From Thermoplasmata archaeon (GTDB lineage Archaea; Thermoplasmatota; Thermoplasmata; Sysuiplasmatales; Sysuiplasmataceae), in NCBI GenBank assembly GCA_021811925.1, contig JAKAPY010000052.1:1-10129 (forward strand): a stretch of 10,129 nt of DNA, written 5' to 3'. The notes under the pieces are model-generated. The model worked only from the letters and a program-made list of their open reading frames with translations, was not told the origin of the DNA and made no database searches. Position 1 is the stretch's first letter; every line of letters begins with the position of its first letter. Positions 1 through 7,060 of this stretch are shown piece by piece. The position numbers were made by a program, and so were the translations under genes.

Positions 1-468
1 CCATTTACAGGACTCACCCTGAGCCCAAAGACAATTGCAAGAATCATGACAGAGGTTCCGGCAGTCAAGGGGATCAAGGACAGCAGCGGTGATTTCAAGC
101 ACCTTCTTGAGATACTTTACTACAAGCCAAAGGGAACTGCAGTCTTCAGCGGATCGGACGAATATGCGCTTGCAGGCTACATTTCTGGAGTGGACGGCAG
201 CGTGACTGGTTACGCCAATGCTTTTCCCGAGAACTATGTAAAGCTCTATTCGCTGTTCACAAAGGGCGAGGTGGACAAGGCGCTCAAGCTGCAGGAAAAG
301 ATAACCAAGATCAAGATCGAACTCCGTGCTCCTCCAATTCAGGCACTGAAGGAAGCCATGAAGATGAGGGGAGTCAACGGCGGATTTGTCAAAAAACCGC
401 TGCGAATAATGTCGGCCGCCGAAGTGAAAGATCTGAAGTCAAGACTCAAGGCAATCGACGCAATCTGA
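1..468 (+). CDS. DapA / 2-keto-3-deoxygluconate aldolase family protein, C-terminal part
   Basis: The reading frame is open from the first base, so this is the last 155 residues of a class I aldolase or lyase; the family is usually about 290 residues, so nearly half lies upstream. The motif GIKDSSGD contains the lysine (K26 of the fragment) that forms the Schiff base with the keto acid in the dihydrodipicolinate synthase / N-acetylneuraminate lyase family. The later GSDEYALAGYISGVDGSV stretch and the NAFPE motif are the usual barrel-strand landmarks, and the C-terminal VKKPLRIMS matches the family's R/K-P-L ending. Substrate cannot be fixed from this half. In archaea with a modified Entner-Doudoroff pathway, KDG aldolase is a common assignment, while lysine biosynthesis (dapA) is the alternative. 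Purine and sugar genes follow, with a 151-base gap before purC. The family call is firm; the exact substrate is inference. Confidence 0.88.
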   Translation, partial: PFTGLTLSPKTIARIMTEVPAVKGIKDSSGDFKHLLEILYYKPKGTAVFSGSDEYALAGYISGVDGSVTGYANAFPENYVKLYSLFTKGEVDKALKLQEKITKIKIELRAPPIQALKEAMKMRGVNGGFVKKPLRIMSAAEVKDLKSRLKAIDAI

Positions 469-619
469 GTCGGCTTCTTTGTGGCTCATCGCATACCGGA
501 GAGCGTAAGCCATGTACATCCCAGGCAACGATTCAATGGACATCAATAGACAGCAACGGTTATGAACCTCTATTCTCATGGAAGCAGGAACAGCGTATCC
601 TTGACTGGTCGGTGATTGC

Positions 620-1525
620 ATGAAATTGCTTATAAAAGGGAAGGTGAAGGAGGTCTACGAGGTCGACAGGGAAACACTCGAATTTGTTTTCACCGACAAC
701 ATTTCCGTGTTCGACAAGATAATACCGAACCAGATACCGCACAAGGGTGAAACACTCTGCAGGGAGAGTGCCTTCTGGTTTCAGATAGCCAAGGAGACGG
801 GGATAAGGACACACTTCAAGGAACTCGTTTCATCCAACCGAATGAGGGTCCAGAGAGTCGATGTCATTTCGGACTACTCCAAGCTGGGCCACGACACAAG
901 AAACTATCTTCTGCCGCTTGAATTCGTCGTCAGGCACTATGTTGCCGGAAGCCTGCTTGACAGACTCAAGACGGGCGAGATGAAGCCGGAGAACATTGGC
1001 TTTTCACCCGGACATACGGTGACCTACGGCGAAAAGCTCGATGAGCCCTTTTTTGAAGTAACTACAAAGCTGGAAAAGACGGACAGGCATCTGTCGATGA
1101 AAGAGGCTCTCCGGATTTCGGGCCTGACAGAGGATGAGATGGAGCATATCAGGCGGACGATACTCAAGCTGGACCGGCGGATAGCTTCCGAGGTGTCCCA
1201 GCGCGAACTCATCCACGTTGACGGCAAAAAGGAATTTGCGTTCGACAAGGACCGCATGCTGCTGCTGATAGACACCTTCGGCACTTCGGACGAAGACAGG
1301 TGGTGGGATGCCGAAGCATTCGCAAACGGCAACATTGTGGAACTGAGCAAGGAATTCGTCAGGCAGCATTACAGGAAGACAGGTTACTTTGACGCTCTTG
1401 AACAGGCCAGGACTGGCAGCAGGCCGGAGCCTGAGATACCGTCCCTCCCCGAGGATATGGTGCGCAGGACAAGCGAACTGTATATAGACATGTACGAAAG
1501 GATAACAGGGGAATCATTCGAGTAG
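620..1525 (+). CDS. purC: Phosphoribosylaminoimidazole-succinocarboxamide synthase (SAICAR synthetase)
   Basis: This cytoplasmic enzyme joins aspartate to CAIR using ATP in de novo purine synthesis. At 301 residues it is near the length of the longer, yeast Ade1-like forms rather than the roughly 240-residue bacterial form. Visible landmarks are GKVKEVYEV (residues 7-15, ATP-binding strand), FTDNISVFDKIIPNQIPHKG (24-43), LPLEFVVRHYVAGS (98-111), TTKLEKTDRHLS (148-159), DGKKEFAFD (201-209) and IDTFGTSDEDRWWD (217-230). E205 and D218 sit where bacterial PurC has its metal ligands. The usual DE pair of the last motif reads DT here, and TPD reads TSD, which is a mild departure. The ATG at 620 has a Shine-Dalgarno GGTGAT at 611-616, three bases upstream. 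It is followed after 18 bases by the epimerase gene, so the two are probably cotranscribed. Confidence 0.95.
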   Translation: MKLLIKGKVKEVYEVDRETLEFVFTDNISVFDKIIPNQIPHKGETLCRESAFWFQIAKETGIRTHFKELVSSNRMRVQRVDVISDYSKLGHDTRNYLLPLEFVVRHYVAGSLLDRLKTGEMKPENIGFSPGHTVTYGEKLDEPFFEVTTKLEKTDRHLSMKEALRISGLTEDEMEHIRRTILKLDRRIASEVSQRELIHVDGKKEFAFDKDRMLLLIDTFGTSDEDRWWDAEAFANGNIVELSKEFVRQHYRKTGYFDALEQARTGSRPEPEIPSLPEDMVRRTSELYIDMYERITGESFE

Positions 1526-1543
1526 ACAGGAAGGTGACTCATT

Positions 1544-2461
1544 TTGAAAGCACTAGTTACTGGAAGTTCAGGGCTGATTGGATCTAGAATTTGCAACATG
1601 CTGCTCAAGAAGGGCTGGGAAGTCAACGGCATGGATATCAGGCTCATACCCAGTGAAGGCGTGCAGCCATTCCAGTGCAGCATTACCGACCGTGAATCAG
1701 TTCGCAGTGCAATGAAGGGGTGTGACATCGTGTTCCACCAGGCTGCGGCATCGTCCTCCCCCATGTTCTATCCCGACCCGAGTGAAGGCGTCAGCGTCAA
1801 TGTCAACGGCAGCATGACAATATTCCAGATCGCACACGAGATGGGTGTGAAGAAGGTGGTTGCCGCATCCACTTCGAGCATTTACGGGAACACGGCCGTC
1901 CCCTCGAAGGAGGACCAGCTGCTTGTCCCCCCAAACATGTACGCCGCCTCCAAACTGGCGATGGAATCGGTCGGCATGTCATTTTCGGAGATTACAGGAT
2001 TGCCCATTGTATTCCTGAGGTACTTCAGCGTCTACGGGCTTGGAGAAAGGAGGAAGGGAAACATAGCCAACATGCTTTCCCAGTTCATCTGGGATTTCCT
2101 CGAGCTTGACGGCAAGGGCCGGAAGCCTGTGATATACGGGGATGGAAGCCAGACTCGTGACCTTATCTTCGCCGACGACATCGCCGAAGCCAACTTCATG
2201 TCAACCCAGGACAAAGTCCGTTCCGGAATCTACAATGTCGGAACAGGGAAGGAAACGTCACTCAACGAGCTGATGAAGGTAATCCAGCGTGTGACTGGAA
2301 AGAACCTTTCTGCAAAGTATGTAGACAACCCGATAAAGAATTACATAATCAGGACGCTTGCCGACACATCAAAAACGGAGAAGGCAATAGGATTCAAGGC
2401 AAGGACGACATTGGAGTCAGGCGTAAAGGCGATTGTTGATGAGCTCACTGCCGCGAAGTGA
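1544..2461 (+). CDS. NAD-dependent nucleotide-sugar epimerase/dehydratase (extended SDR)
   Basis: This 305-residue protein is an extended short-chain dehydrogenase of the UDP-glucose 4-epimerase (GalE/WcaG) type. The N-terminal Rossmann motif GSSGLIG (residues 7-13) binds NAD, and D31 at the end of strand 2 is placed to hold the adenosine ribose. The active site is visible as S111/S112 in STSSIYG, and Y133 and K137 in the YxxxK motif YAASK. RYFSVYG (159-165) and YGDGSQTRDLIFADD (198-212) are the substrate-domain motifs of nucleotide-sugar epimerases. The start is TTG, chosen because GGTGA at 1533-1537 lies six bases before it and because later starts would remove the Rossmann strand. It trails purC by 18 bases. 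A role in surface glycan synthesis is plausible, and a heavily sequon-bearing protein is encoded downstream, but the sugar substrate cannot be read from the sequence. Confidence 0.93.
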   Translation: MKALVTGSSGLIGSRICNMLLKKGWEVNGMDIRLIPSEGVQPFQCSITDRESVRSAMKGCDIVFHQAAASSSPMFYPDPSEGVSVNVNGSMTIFQIAHEMGVKKVVAASTSSIYGNTAVPSKEDQLLVPPNMYAASKLAMESVGMSFSEITGLPIVFLRYFSVYGLGERRKGNIANMLSQFIWDFLELDGKGRKPVIYGDGSQTRDLIFADDIAEANFMSTQDKVRSGIYNVGTGKETSLNELMKVIQRVTGKNLSAKYVDNPIKNYIIRTLADTSKTEKAIGFKARTTLESGVKAIVDELTAAK

Positions 2462-3032
2462 GCACGCCTGCTGCCGCTGTTTCCCGACTGATATTCATAA
2501 GGCAGAGAGTTGACTGCTCATCCGGGTGTTCGAGCAGCCTGACCTTCCTGAAACCGGCTTTCTCGTAGGCACGGATTGCTATCTTGTTGTCCATCAATGG
2601 AGTGACAAGACAATTGTCTGTGTTGTATCGGGCGAATATCACTTCCTTCAGGAAGCGCTTAAGCATCAGCGGGCCGAAACCCTTTCCCCTGAAGCCGTTC
2701 TCACCGATGAAGACGTCAAGGCCTGAAGCATTTCTTTCCTCCTTCTTCAGGAATCTTGAGAATTCGGGGTAATCACTCCACATGTATGACTGGATGTAGC
2801 CCACGGGCCTTCCGTCGTACAGGATGAGGTATGGGGAAGTGGGATCCTTTCCCTCCACACGGGGCCTGTATTTGCCTATTACCTCCTTCATGGTTGTCTT
2901 CCTGCCACTGAGATAGACCTGTTCAATGTAAGGATCATTCAGCCACTCGAGCATCAGGCTCAGTTCAGGGTCCTGCAACCGCCTGAATGCAATCCTGCCA
3001 GAATCGAATTCAGGCCCACCGCTCTTGCCCAA
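2445..3032 (-). CDS. GNAT family N-acetyltransferase, AAC(6')/Acetyltransf_8-like
   Basis: This 195-residue protein has the GNAT fold, which transfers acetyl from acetyl-CoA to an amine. Motif A is FIGENGFRGKGFGPLML, with R115-G116-K117-G118-F119-G120 forming the pyrophosphate loop. TPLMDNKIAIRAYEKAGF (144-161) is the motif B region, and IAFRRL with LEWLND (14-32) is the usual first strand and helix. The order and wording resemble the aminoglycoside 6'-acetyltransferase and siderophore-acetylase branch, for example GLD before motif A and the YEKAGF ending. That does not prove a drug substrate. The apparent start is TTG with only a weak upstream GAGTGA. An ATG at 3046 is out of frame, and the next in-frame ATG would lose the first strand, so the start is uncertain. 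The 3' end overlaps the convergent epimerase gene by 17 bases, and the 5' end faces the phosphoesterase gene across 90 bases. Confidence 0.88.
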   Translation of the reverse strand: MGKSGGPEFDSGRIAFRRLQDPELSLMLEWLNDPYIEQVYLSGRKTTMKEVIGKYRPRVEGKDPTSPYLILYDGRPVGYIQSYMWSDYPEFSRFLKKEERNASGLDVFIGENGFRGKGFGPLMLKRFLKEVIFARYNTDNCLVTPLMDNKIAIRAYEKAGFRKVRLLEHPDEQSTLCLMNISRETAAAGVLTSRQ

Positions 3033-3122
3033 GTTTGTTCACTCATTTACTGCATTGTCTTTCACGTAATTGAGCAAAGCTGGCTCTTGCGGCACACCGA
3101 CAGCAAGTGATTTAGATGCAAG

Positions 3123-3704
3123 ATGGCATCCGCGCCCCAGGGCCGGCGGATTCAGATGGAAGAAGGCAGGCTGGTATTTGTTGTCCATAAGCACAAGGCA
3201 ACATCGCTGCATTATGATTTCAGGCTTGAAATTGGCGGCGTGATGCCTTCATGGTCCATACCCAAGGGCCCGACCCTGGACAGCAGTATGAAACGCCTTG
3301 CGATGCCCACGGGCGACCACGACCTTGAATACAGGAAATTCGAAGGCGCAATACCCGGGGGGTCTCCAGGCGCAGGGCCGGTCATGATATGGGACAACGG
3401 AACTTACATTCCCGAGATTGAGATAAGGAAGGGCGTGAGGAAGGAGGTAACCGACGCGGCTGAGTTCGACAAGGTTGCAAGGCAGAGCCTTCAGGAAGGC
3501 AATTTGAAATTCCGCCTTTACGGGAAGAAGCTCAAGGGTTCGTTTGCCCTCGTCCGGACTGCAGGTATCCGGGGCAGGGAATCATGGCTGCTGATAAAAC
3601 ACAAGGATGAATTCTGCGAAGCAGGTTATAATGCAAATGATCATGACTATTCTTCGGTCAGCGGGCTGCCATTTTCACAGATTGGAAAAGAAGAAAAGGC
3701 ATGA
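3123..3704 (+). CDS. Stand-alone LigD-type DNA 3'-phosphoesterase
   Basis: This 193-residue protein is the phosphoesterase (PE) domain that in bacterial NHEJ ligase LigD trims 3' phosphates and ribonucleotides from DNA ends. It occurs here alone, without ligase or polymerase domains. The signature runs from FVVHKHKATSLHYDFRLE through WSIPKGP (residues 19-50) and FEGAIPGG (73-80) to GAGPVMIWDNGTY (83-95). The active-site residues known from Pseudomonas LigD (H42, H48, D50, R52, H84) line up with identical spacing as H24, H30, D32, R34 and H66, so the enzyme is expected to be active. The C-terminal ESWLLIKHKDE (about 163-173) is the usual end of the domain. The ATG at 3123 has GTGAT at 3107-3111, rather far upstream; M12 is a possible alternative start. 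Stand-alone PE proteins are known in other archaea and bacteria. No Ku or ligase gene lies in the window. Confidence 0.93.
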   Translation: MASAPQGRRIQMEEGRLVFVVHKHKATSLHYDFRLEIGGVMPSWSIPKGPTLDSSMKRLAMPTGDHDLEYRKFEGAIPGGSPGAGPVMIWDNGTYIPEIEIRKGVRKEVTDAAEFDKVARQSLQEGNLKFRLYGKKLKGSFALVRTAGIRGRESWLLIKHKDEFCEAGYNANDHDYSSVSGLPFSQIGKEEKA

Positions 3705-4010
3705 CATCCCCTGACTGCAGAAACAGGGCATGAAGCCTTCAGGGTGGATATTGGCAGCCGGCCACCTGTTTCAGCGGCCGGAGGCAACTTGCGTGGCAGC
3801 GAACATGTTCACAATTTTGGCTTGCCGGCGGGACCGCAAGAATCTTCATTCCAACCGCTCTCACCAGGTCTTTCGCAATTGTTCCACACCCTGAAACATC
3901 CTTTCGCCGCCCGAGAGGAAACCGGAAAGCGGACTGCAGCCTCCCGTGCTCATTTATGAACAATCCTGCCCGGGTGAATGGTATTATAGTATCACACATC
4001 ATCGAACGCC
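3705..4010 (+). other. Intergenic stretch without a recognisable gene
   Basis: About 306 bases separate the phosphoesterase and the membrane-anchored protein. Short open frames exist on both strands: 71 codons on plus from 3744, and 87 codons on minus at 3739-4002. Neither gives a protein I recognise, and the minus frame starts across the promoter of the next gene. The only clear signal is the TATA-like box at 3982-3989. Confidence 0.6.
3982..3989 (+). promoter_or_regulatory. TATA box for the 4011 gene (leaderless)
   Basis: TATTATAG is centred about 25 bases before the ATG at 4011. This is the spacing between an archaeal TATA box and the transcription start, so the mRNA probably begins at or next to the start codon. 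There is no Shine-Dalgarno before this ATG, which agrees with a leaderless message. Confidence 0.65.
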
Positions 4011-4679
4011 ATGGCTAGCACAACTTCTCCCAAAGAACCCCGTAAGGGAATCCCTGTTGCAGTAGGGATCGGTGCCATAGTTGTCCTAATCGTAATTGCA
4101 GGAATTGGCTGGGGACTATATGCCATGAAGCCAGCGGCTTCACCGGCAAAGACTGCACTGACCACGGCTGAACAGCAGCAGATAGTCACATCCCTTGCAT
4201 ACGAGCACTGGAACGCAATCGGAATGGAGAATCTCAAGGCGACGATGTCGCAGTACGCGCCCAACGCGACTCTCTACTGGTACATGGAGAACACTTCATA
4301 CGACACGGCATACAATGCAGGAATGAATGGAACATACAGCACCCCCACAGCTATCAACAGCACATGGGCCAAGTTCTTCCATGAGTCAGTAGTATACTAC
4401 TGGGTCGGGGCATTGTCGGTTTCCGTAACCGGCAAGACAGCAACTGCTACGGCGAAACTGTGGTACATCGTTTCCAACGGGACAGTGAACCAGAGTGCGA
4501 GCGTGAACAGCCAGCTCTACACACTGATTGTTCCATACCTGGTCACGTACTACAACACTTCGACAGGATGGGTGCTTGTAAGCGACTGGTGGGGATTACC
4601 ATCTTCACAGGGCACCGTTGTGCCGGGTGCATACGGGCTACAGGCATATCTTGCTGCGAAGTTGCCTTTCCCCAAGTAG
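4011..4679 (+). CDS. Membrane-anchored extracellular protein, sequon-rich, NTF2/SnoaL-like domain possible
   Basis: I do not recognise a named family. The 222-residue protein starts with a short basic stretch, then one hydrophobic helix (about residues 14-38), then an exported domain of about 180 residues. That arrangement fits an N-in, C-out anchored surface protein with no cleavage motif. The exported part opens with EQQQIVTSLAYEHWNAIGMENLKATMSQYAPNATLYW written here only as a pattern: a helix, a two-residue turn of the 'N-A-I-G-M-E-N-L' kind, then strands rich in Y and W, resembling SnoaL/NTF2-like cones. Seven N-X-S/T sequons occur at N85, N94, N106, N116, N156, N160 and N182, all outside the membrane helix, so archaeal N-glycosylation is likely. 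It stands alone, with its own TATA box and a T-rich tract behind it. Ligand binding or a cell-envelope role are possibilities, not conclusions. Confidence 0.85.
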   Translation: MASTTSPKEPRKGIPVAVGIGAIVVLIVIAGIGWGLYAMKPAASPAKTALTTAEQQQIVTSLAYEHWNAIGMENLKATMSQYAPNATLYWYMENTSYDTAYNAGMNGTYSTPTAINSTWAKFFHESVVYYWVGALSVSVTGKTATATAKLWYIVSNGTVNQSASVNSQLYTLIVPYLVTYYNTSTGWVLVSDWWGLPSSQGTVVPGAYGLQAYLAAKLPFPK

Positions 4680-4708
4680 ATTCGGCCATCTGACTGCCGG
4701 GTTCAAAT

Positions 4709-4727
4709 CTTTTACTTTCCATTTTAT
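4709..4727 (+). terminator. T-rich tract, possible archaeal terminator
   Basis: About 30 bases after the stop of the 4011 gene the plus strand becomes pyrimidine-rich with several T runs (TTTT, TTT, TTTT). Archaeal RNA polymerase can stop on such tracts without a hairpin, and no stem is obvious here. Confidence 0.4.
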
Positions 4728-5010
4728 CTGGAAAAAGCGTTTCAACAATGGTGAGGCTATTTGTGCTTGCCATCCGGGCTCTTCCTCCAGGCGATCGTTA
4801 CCGGACTGCAGTCCATTGAGGGTGATATGCCTGTCCAATTCAATACACAGGAATTAGCCAACGGCAATTGTCAATAAGCGGTCATAATCCAGCACCCTTC
4901 TCCGCAGCATATCCGGGAGGAGTCGCCAACGGTTCAACATACATGTGATTCCAATTCGATTCTCTGGAAGGACGCACGCTTGGAAGGTATACTCTGAGTC
5001 CCTCGTCCGC

Positions 5011-5016
5011 TTATAT
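5011..5016 (+). promoter_or_regulatory. TATA box for the 5040 gene (leaderless)
   Basis: TTATAT lies about 26 bases before the ATG at 5040 with no Shine-Dalgarno in between, the pattern of an archaeal promoter giving a leaderless mRNA. Confidence 0.65.
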
Positions 5017-5039
5017 CCGTTTAAAGCGTTTCGCAGGGC

Positions 5040-5537
5040 ATGTCTGATAAATCTGAACATGGGACATCAGCGAGCGTCGACGACTTGCTGTTTCTCATCG
5101 GCGAGTGGAGAGGAAGAGCGAAGATGGAGTCCGGTAAAGGGCAGGTGGGATACGGCACACGCATGGTGTGCCTGAAATCGCCGGGAGGCAACGGTGTCCA
5201 CATTATACAGTTCGACGATGACCCGGAAAAGGAATCCATGTTCTATGCGGAGCATTTGGAAATCTATCATGACAAGAAAAGTGGTGCACTGAATGCAAGA
5301 AGGGAAGGCTACGCATTCACAGACATCGGCGACACTATGTTTGTAATGAATGAGAATGTAACCAAGACAGCCGAGGGCATCAGGTTCAAGAGCGATCCCG
5401 AAAGCAAGAACATCCTCCAGAACGACGTTGTTTTCAGCAGGGCCGGGGAGAACGGCCTGAAACTGAAGGGAAAAACCAGCGCAGGCAAAAACACCTGGGA
5501 AACCGAGTTTGCCTACATCCGCAGAAAAGCGAAATAG
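5040..5537 (+). CDS. Uncharacterised small soluble protein, predicted beta-rich (lipocalin/nitrobindin-like?)
   Basis: This 165-residue protein has no signal peptide or membrane helix and is charged throughout. After a short polar start comes VDDLLFLIGEWRGRAKM (residues 13-29). This resembles the opening of small beta-barrel families such as nitrobindin/THAP4-like and DUF1579-type proteins, where a leucine-rich turn leads into G-x-W-x-G. Alternating hydrophobic strands follow, including HIIQF, MFYAEHLEIYHD, GYAFTDIGDTMFVM and WETEFAYIRR at the end. No histidine lies near the C-terminus where nitrobindins hold heme, so a heme role is not supported. The ATG is fixed by a TATA box 26 bases upstream. 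The gene is monocistronic, with no close neighbour on the same strand. The coding call is firm; the fold is a guess from sequence pattern. Confidence 0.82.
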   Translation: MSDKSEHGTSASVDDLLFLIGEWRGRAKMESGKGQVGYGTRMVCLKSPGGNGVHIIQFDDDPEKESMFYAEHLEIYHDKKSGALNARREGYAFTDIGDTMFVMNENVTKTAEGIRFKSDPESKNILQNDVVFSRAGENGLKLKGKTSAGKNTWETEFAYIRRKAK

Positions 5538-5880
5538 GGTGTTGCGGGAGCAGACAGTCGAGCGCGATTTGTTCGGAAGGGCATTTCTTGGTTTCGCCTC
5601 GAATAGTGAGCACTCCGACTTCCGGCCTCCATCTTTTCAGAACTGTGAGTCCCGGCGGTCCCATTGGATTACAGTTTCATCTTTATGCCGTCGAATAGAC
5701 CGCCCGGATAGATTTCACATATCGTCGGTTAAGAAAAGCCAGCGTTCGTCATGCTACCTGGCGCCCAAGTCAATTGGATTAATCTGGCTGCGCTTCGTGT
5801 TCTGAAACTGGTAAGGGAAGCAGAATGACTCACAGCCATTCGCTTCCAATTTGTGTTTTTTCTGCGATGCTCGACAATGT
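5538..5880 (+). other. Intergenic stretch between convergent genes
   Basis: This gap of 343 bases separates the 3' ends of the 5040 gene (+) and the DoxX-like gene (-). Small open frames are present but look like chance. A run of six T at 5856-5861 could stop plus-strand transcription. I find no repeat copy, tRNA or other element. Confidence 0.55.
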
Positions 5881-6978
5881 TCAATCGGCATTAGCCGCTT
5901 CAACAACCTCATCCGGAGCAAAGACATCGAAGTTGCTTCGCACGTCCGACATCTCAGCGACTTTGCTCCACCACCGGAAGCGCCGCTCAAGCACGGCGTC
6001 TACGGTGTATGGGTCTGTCCCGTGTGCCTTGTTCAGGCTCAGGAGAAGCAGAATTCCCAGAGCAGCCACTATGCCACTGCCCGGATCTGTGTAACCGGCA
6101 CCAGCTGGGCCGCCAAGTGCCTGAATTACAATCCATACTAACATCGTGAGAAGAGCTCCTGACATGTAAACGATCTTTCTTGCCGTTCCAGTCAGGATGA
6201 ATGCACCGATGAGAATCTCAGCGATACCCAAGGCCAGGAGGGTACCTGTCGTCAGGCCAACTGAATCAGGCGCCGAGAGGTTGAAGAAAAGCGCAATTGA
6301 CCCGCTTGCAACCAGCACCACTCCATAAAGGAGGGCTGCAAGTCTGCTGAGTTTCATTGCACTTCTTGAGCTTCCGTCAGATGCTCCCTTCGATGGTCCA
6401 GGAGCAACCTCAGCGATCTTCCTCCAACCGGGGAACCGCCTGGCTATTACATTGTCCAGTGTATAGATGTCATTTCCGTACGTTGCGTTGAGGGCAATTA
6501 GAACGAGTGCACAGAGCGCATAAAGGTTGCCTGTTCCCGTGTCGAGGGAGCCAGCCCCGTAGGGCCCGCCGAATCCCTCTGCTGTCACCCAGATTCCCAG
6601 TCCGACCAGAATGCTGACAATGTAACCTGCTTTTCTCGCAAAACCCAGGAGGAAGGAAGCCGCAATGAATGTTTCCAGCACGGCCGTGCCGTACAGGATG
6701 ACGGATGGGTATGCGGTTCCCTGCTGCACAATGAATGAGAACCAGCCCTGCAACCATGCGGGCTGTCCAGTCCCTGCATCTGTGAACATTTGCGGAATCA
6801 TGCTTGGGGTGACGAATGCGAATTTCGCTATCGCATCTGTTAACCACACAGCACCCAATGCAAACGAGAATATTCTTACGAGCCACAGCGTGTCTCTTTT
6901 CGAGATCAGTTCTTTCAGCTGCACCTTATCCGCTGTGACATCAGGCCCTTTTTTCAGTTTTATTGTAGTGGCATTCAA
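5881..6978 (-). CDS. Tandem DoxX/DoxD-like integral membrane protein (two fused halves)
   Basis: With the TTG start at 6978 this is a 365-residue membrane protein with about eight helices. It has two homologous halves: residues about 31-190 and 213-350. Each has four hydrophobic segments and ends alike: GGPYGAGSLDTGTG (137-150) against GGPAGAGYTDPGSG (289-302), then YTLDNVIARRFPGW against YTVDAVLERRFRWW. DoxX/DoxD relatives include the small subunit of archaeal thiosulfate:quinone oxidoreductase. The glycine-rich loop and D(T/P)G(T/S)G motif fit that group, but quinone binding or sulfur oxidation is inferred. The first half has an extra loop (about 55-90) that the second lacks. The start is chosen for GGTGA four bases upstream and a TATA box farther up. 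The open frame continues 98 codons farther upstream, but that part is non-membrane and crosses the promoter, so it is rejected. No doxA or other sulfur gene is adjacent. Confidence 0.87.
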   Translation of the reverse strand: MNATTIKLKKGPDVTADKVQLKELISKRDTLWLVRIFSFALGAVWLTDAIAKFAFVTPSMIPQMFTDAGTGQPAWLQGWFSFIVQQGTAYPSVILYGTAVLETFIAASFLLGFARKAGYIVSILVGLGIWVTAEGFGGPYGAGSLDTGTGNLYALCALVLIALNATYGNDIYTLDNVIARRFPGWRKIAEVAPGPSKGASDGSSRSAMKLSRLAALLYGVVLVASGSIALFFNLSAPDSVGLTTGTLLALGIAEILIGAFILTGTARKIVYMSGALLTMLVWIVIQALGGPAGAGYTDPGSGIVAALGILLLLSLNKAHGTDPYTVDAVLERRFRWWSKVAEMSDVRSNFDVFAPDEVVEAANAD

Positions 6979-6982
6979 GTTG

Positions 6983-6987
6983 TCACC
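6983..6987 (-). promoter_or_regulatory. Shine-Dalgarno site deciding the TTG start of the DoxX-like gene
   Basis: On the minus strand GGTGA is followed by CAAC and then TTG at 6978. It matches the anti-Shine-Dalgarno at the 3' end of archaeal 16S rRNA and has suitable spacing. No competing ATG lies between it and the first membrane helix. Confidence 0.7.
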
Positions 6988-7015
6988 TGCCCGTGAGCGG
7001 TTCAACGTTGAAGGG

Positions 7016-7050
7016 CTAGTAATACGGTTAGTGCAACTAGTAAGGTGCAA
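7016..7050 (-). promoter_or_regulatory. Duplicated words at the DoxX-like promoter, possible operator
   Basis: Read on the minus strand, TTGCAC occurs twice (complement of 7045-7050 and 7031-7036), 14 bases apart. TTACTAG also occurs twice (complement of 7037-7043 and 7016-7022). They interleave as TTGCAC, TTACTAG, TTGCAC, TTACTAG immediately downstream of the TATA box, covering the expected transcription start. A repressor binding here would block initiation. The repeats are plain in the sequence; the regulator is unknown. Confidence 0.5.
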
Positions 7051-7052
7051 TG

Positions 7053-7060
7053 TTTTTAAA
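7053..7060 (-). promoter_or_regulatory. TATA box for the DoxX-like gene
   Basis: The minus strand reads TTTAAAAA. Transcription would begin near 7030, leaving a leader of about 50 bases. This agrees with the presence of a Shine-Dalgarno site before the TTG start. Confidence 0.6.

Larger units (their letters stand above)
4680..5039 (+). other. Intergenic stretch, 360 bases
   Basis: Apart from the T-rich tract just behind the upstream gene and the TATA box at 5011-5016 near its right end, I see no gene, tRNA or repeat. Open frames on both strands are below 80 codons and resemble nothing I know. Confidence 0.6.

Noticed and set aside
2526..2772. Short plus-strand frames inside the acetyltransferase gene
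   Set aside because: They lie opposite strongly conserved GNAT motifs and have no support of their own.
3739..4002. 87-codon minus-strand frame with several cysteines
   Set aside because: No recognisable family, no promoter or Shine-Dalgarno, and its start overlaps the TATA region of the plus-strand gene at 4011.
4695..4715. GGTTCAAATC resembling a tRNA T-loop
   Set aside because: No pairing T-stem, acceptor stem or anticodon arm is found around it on either strand; it merges into the T-rich tract.
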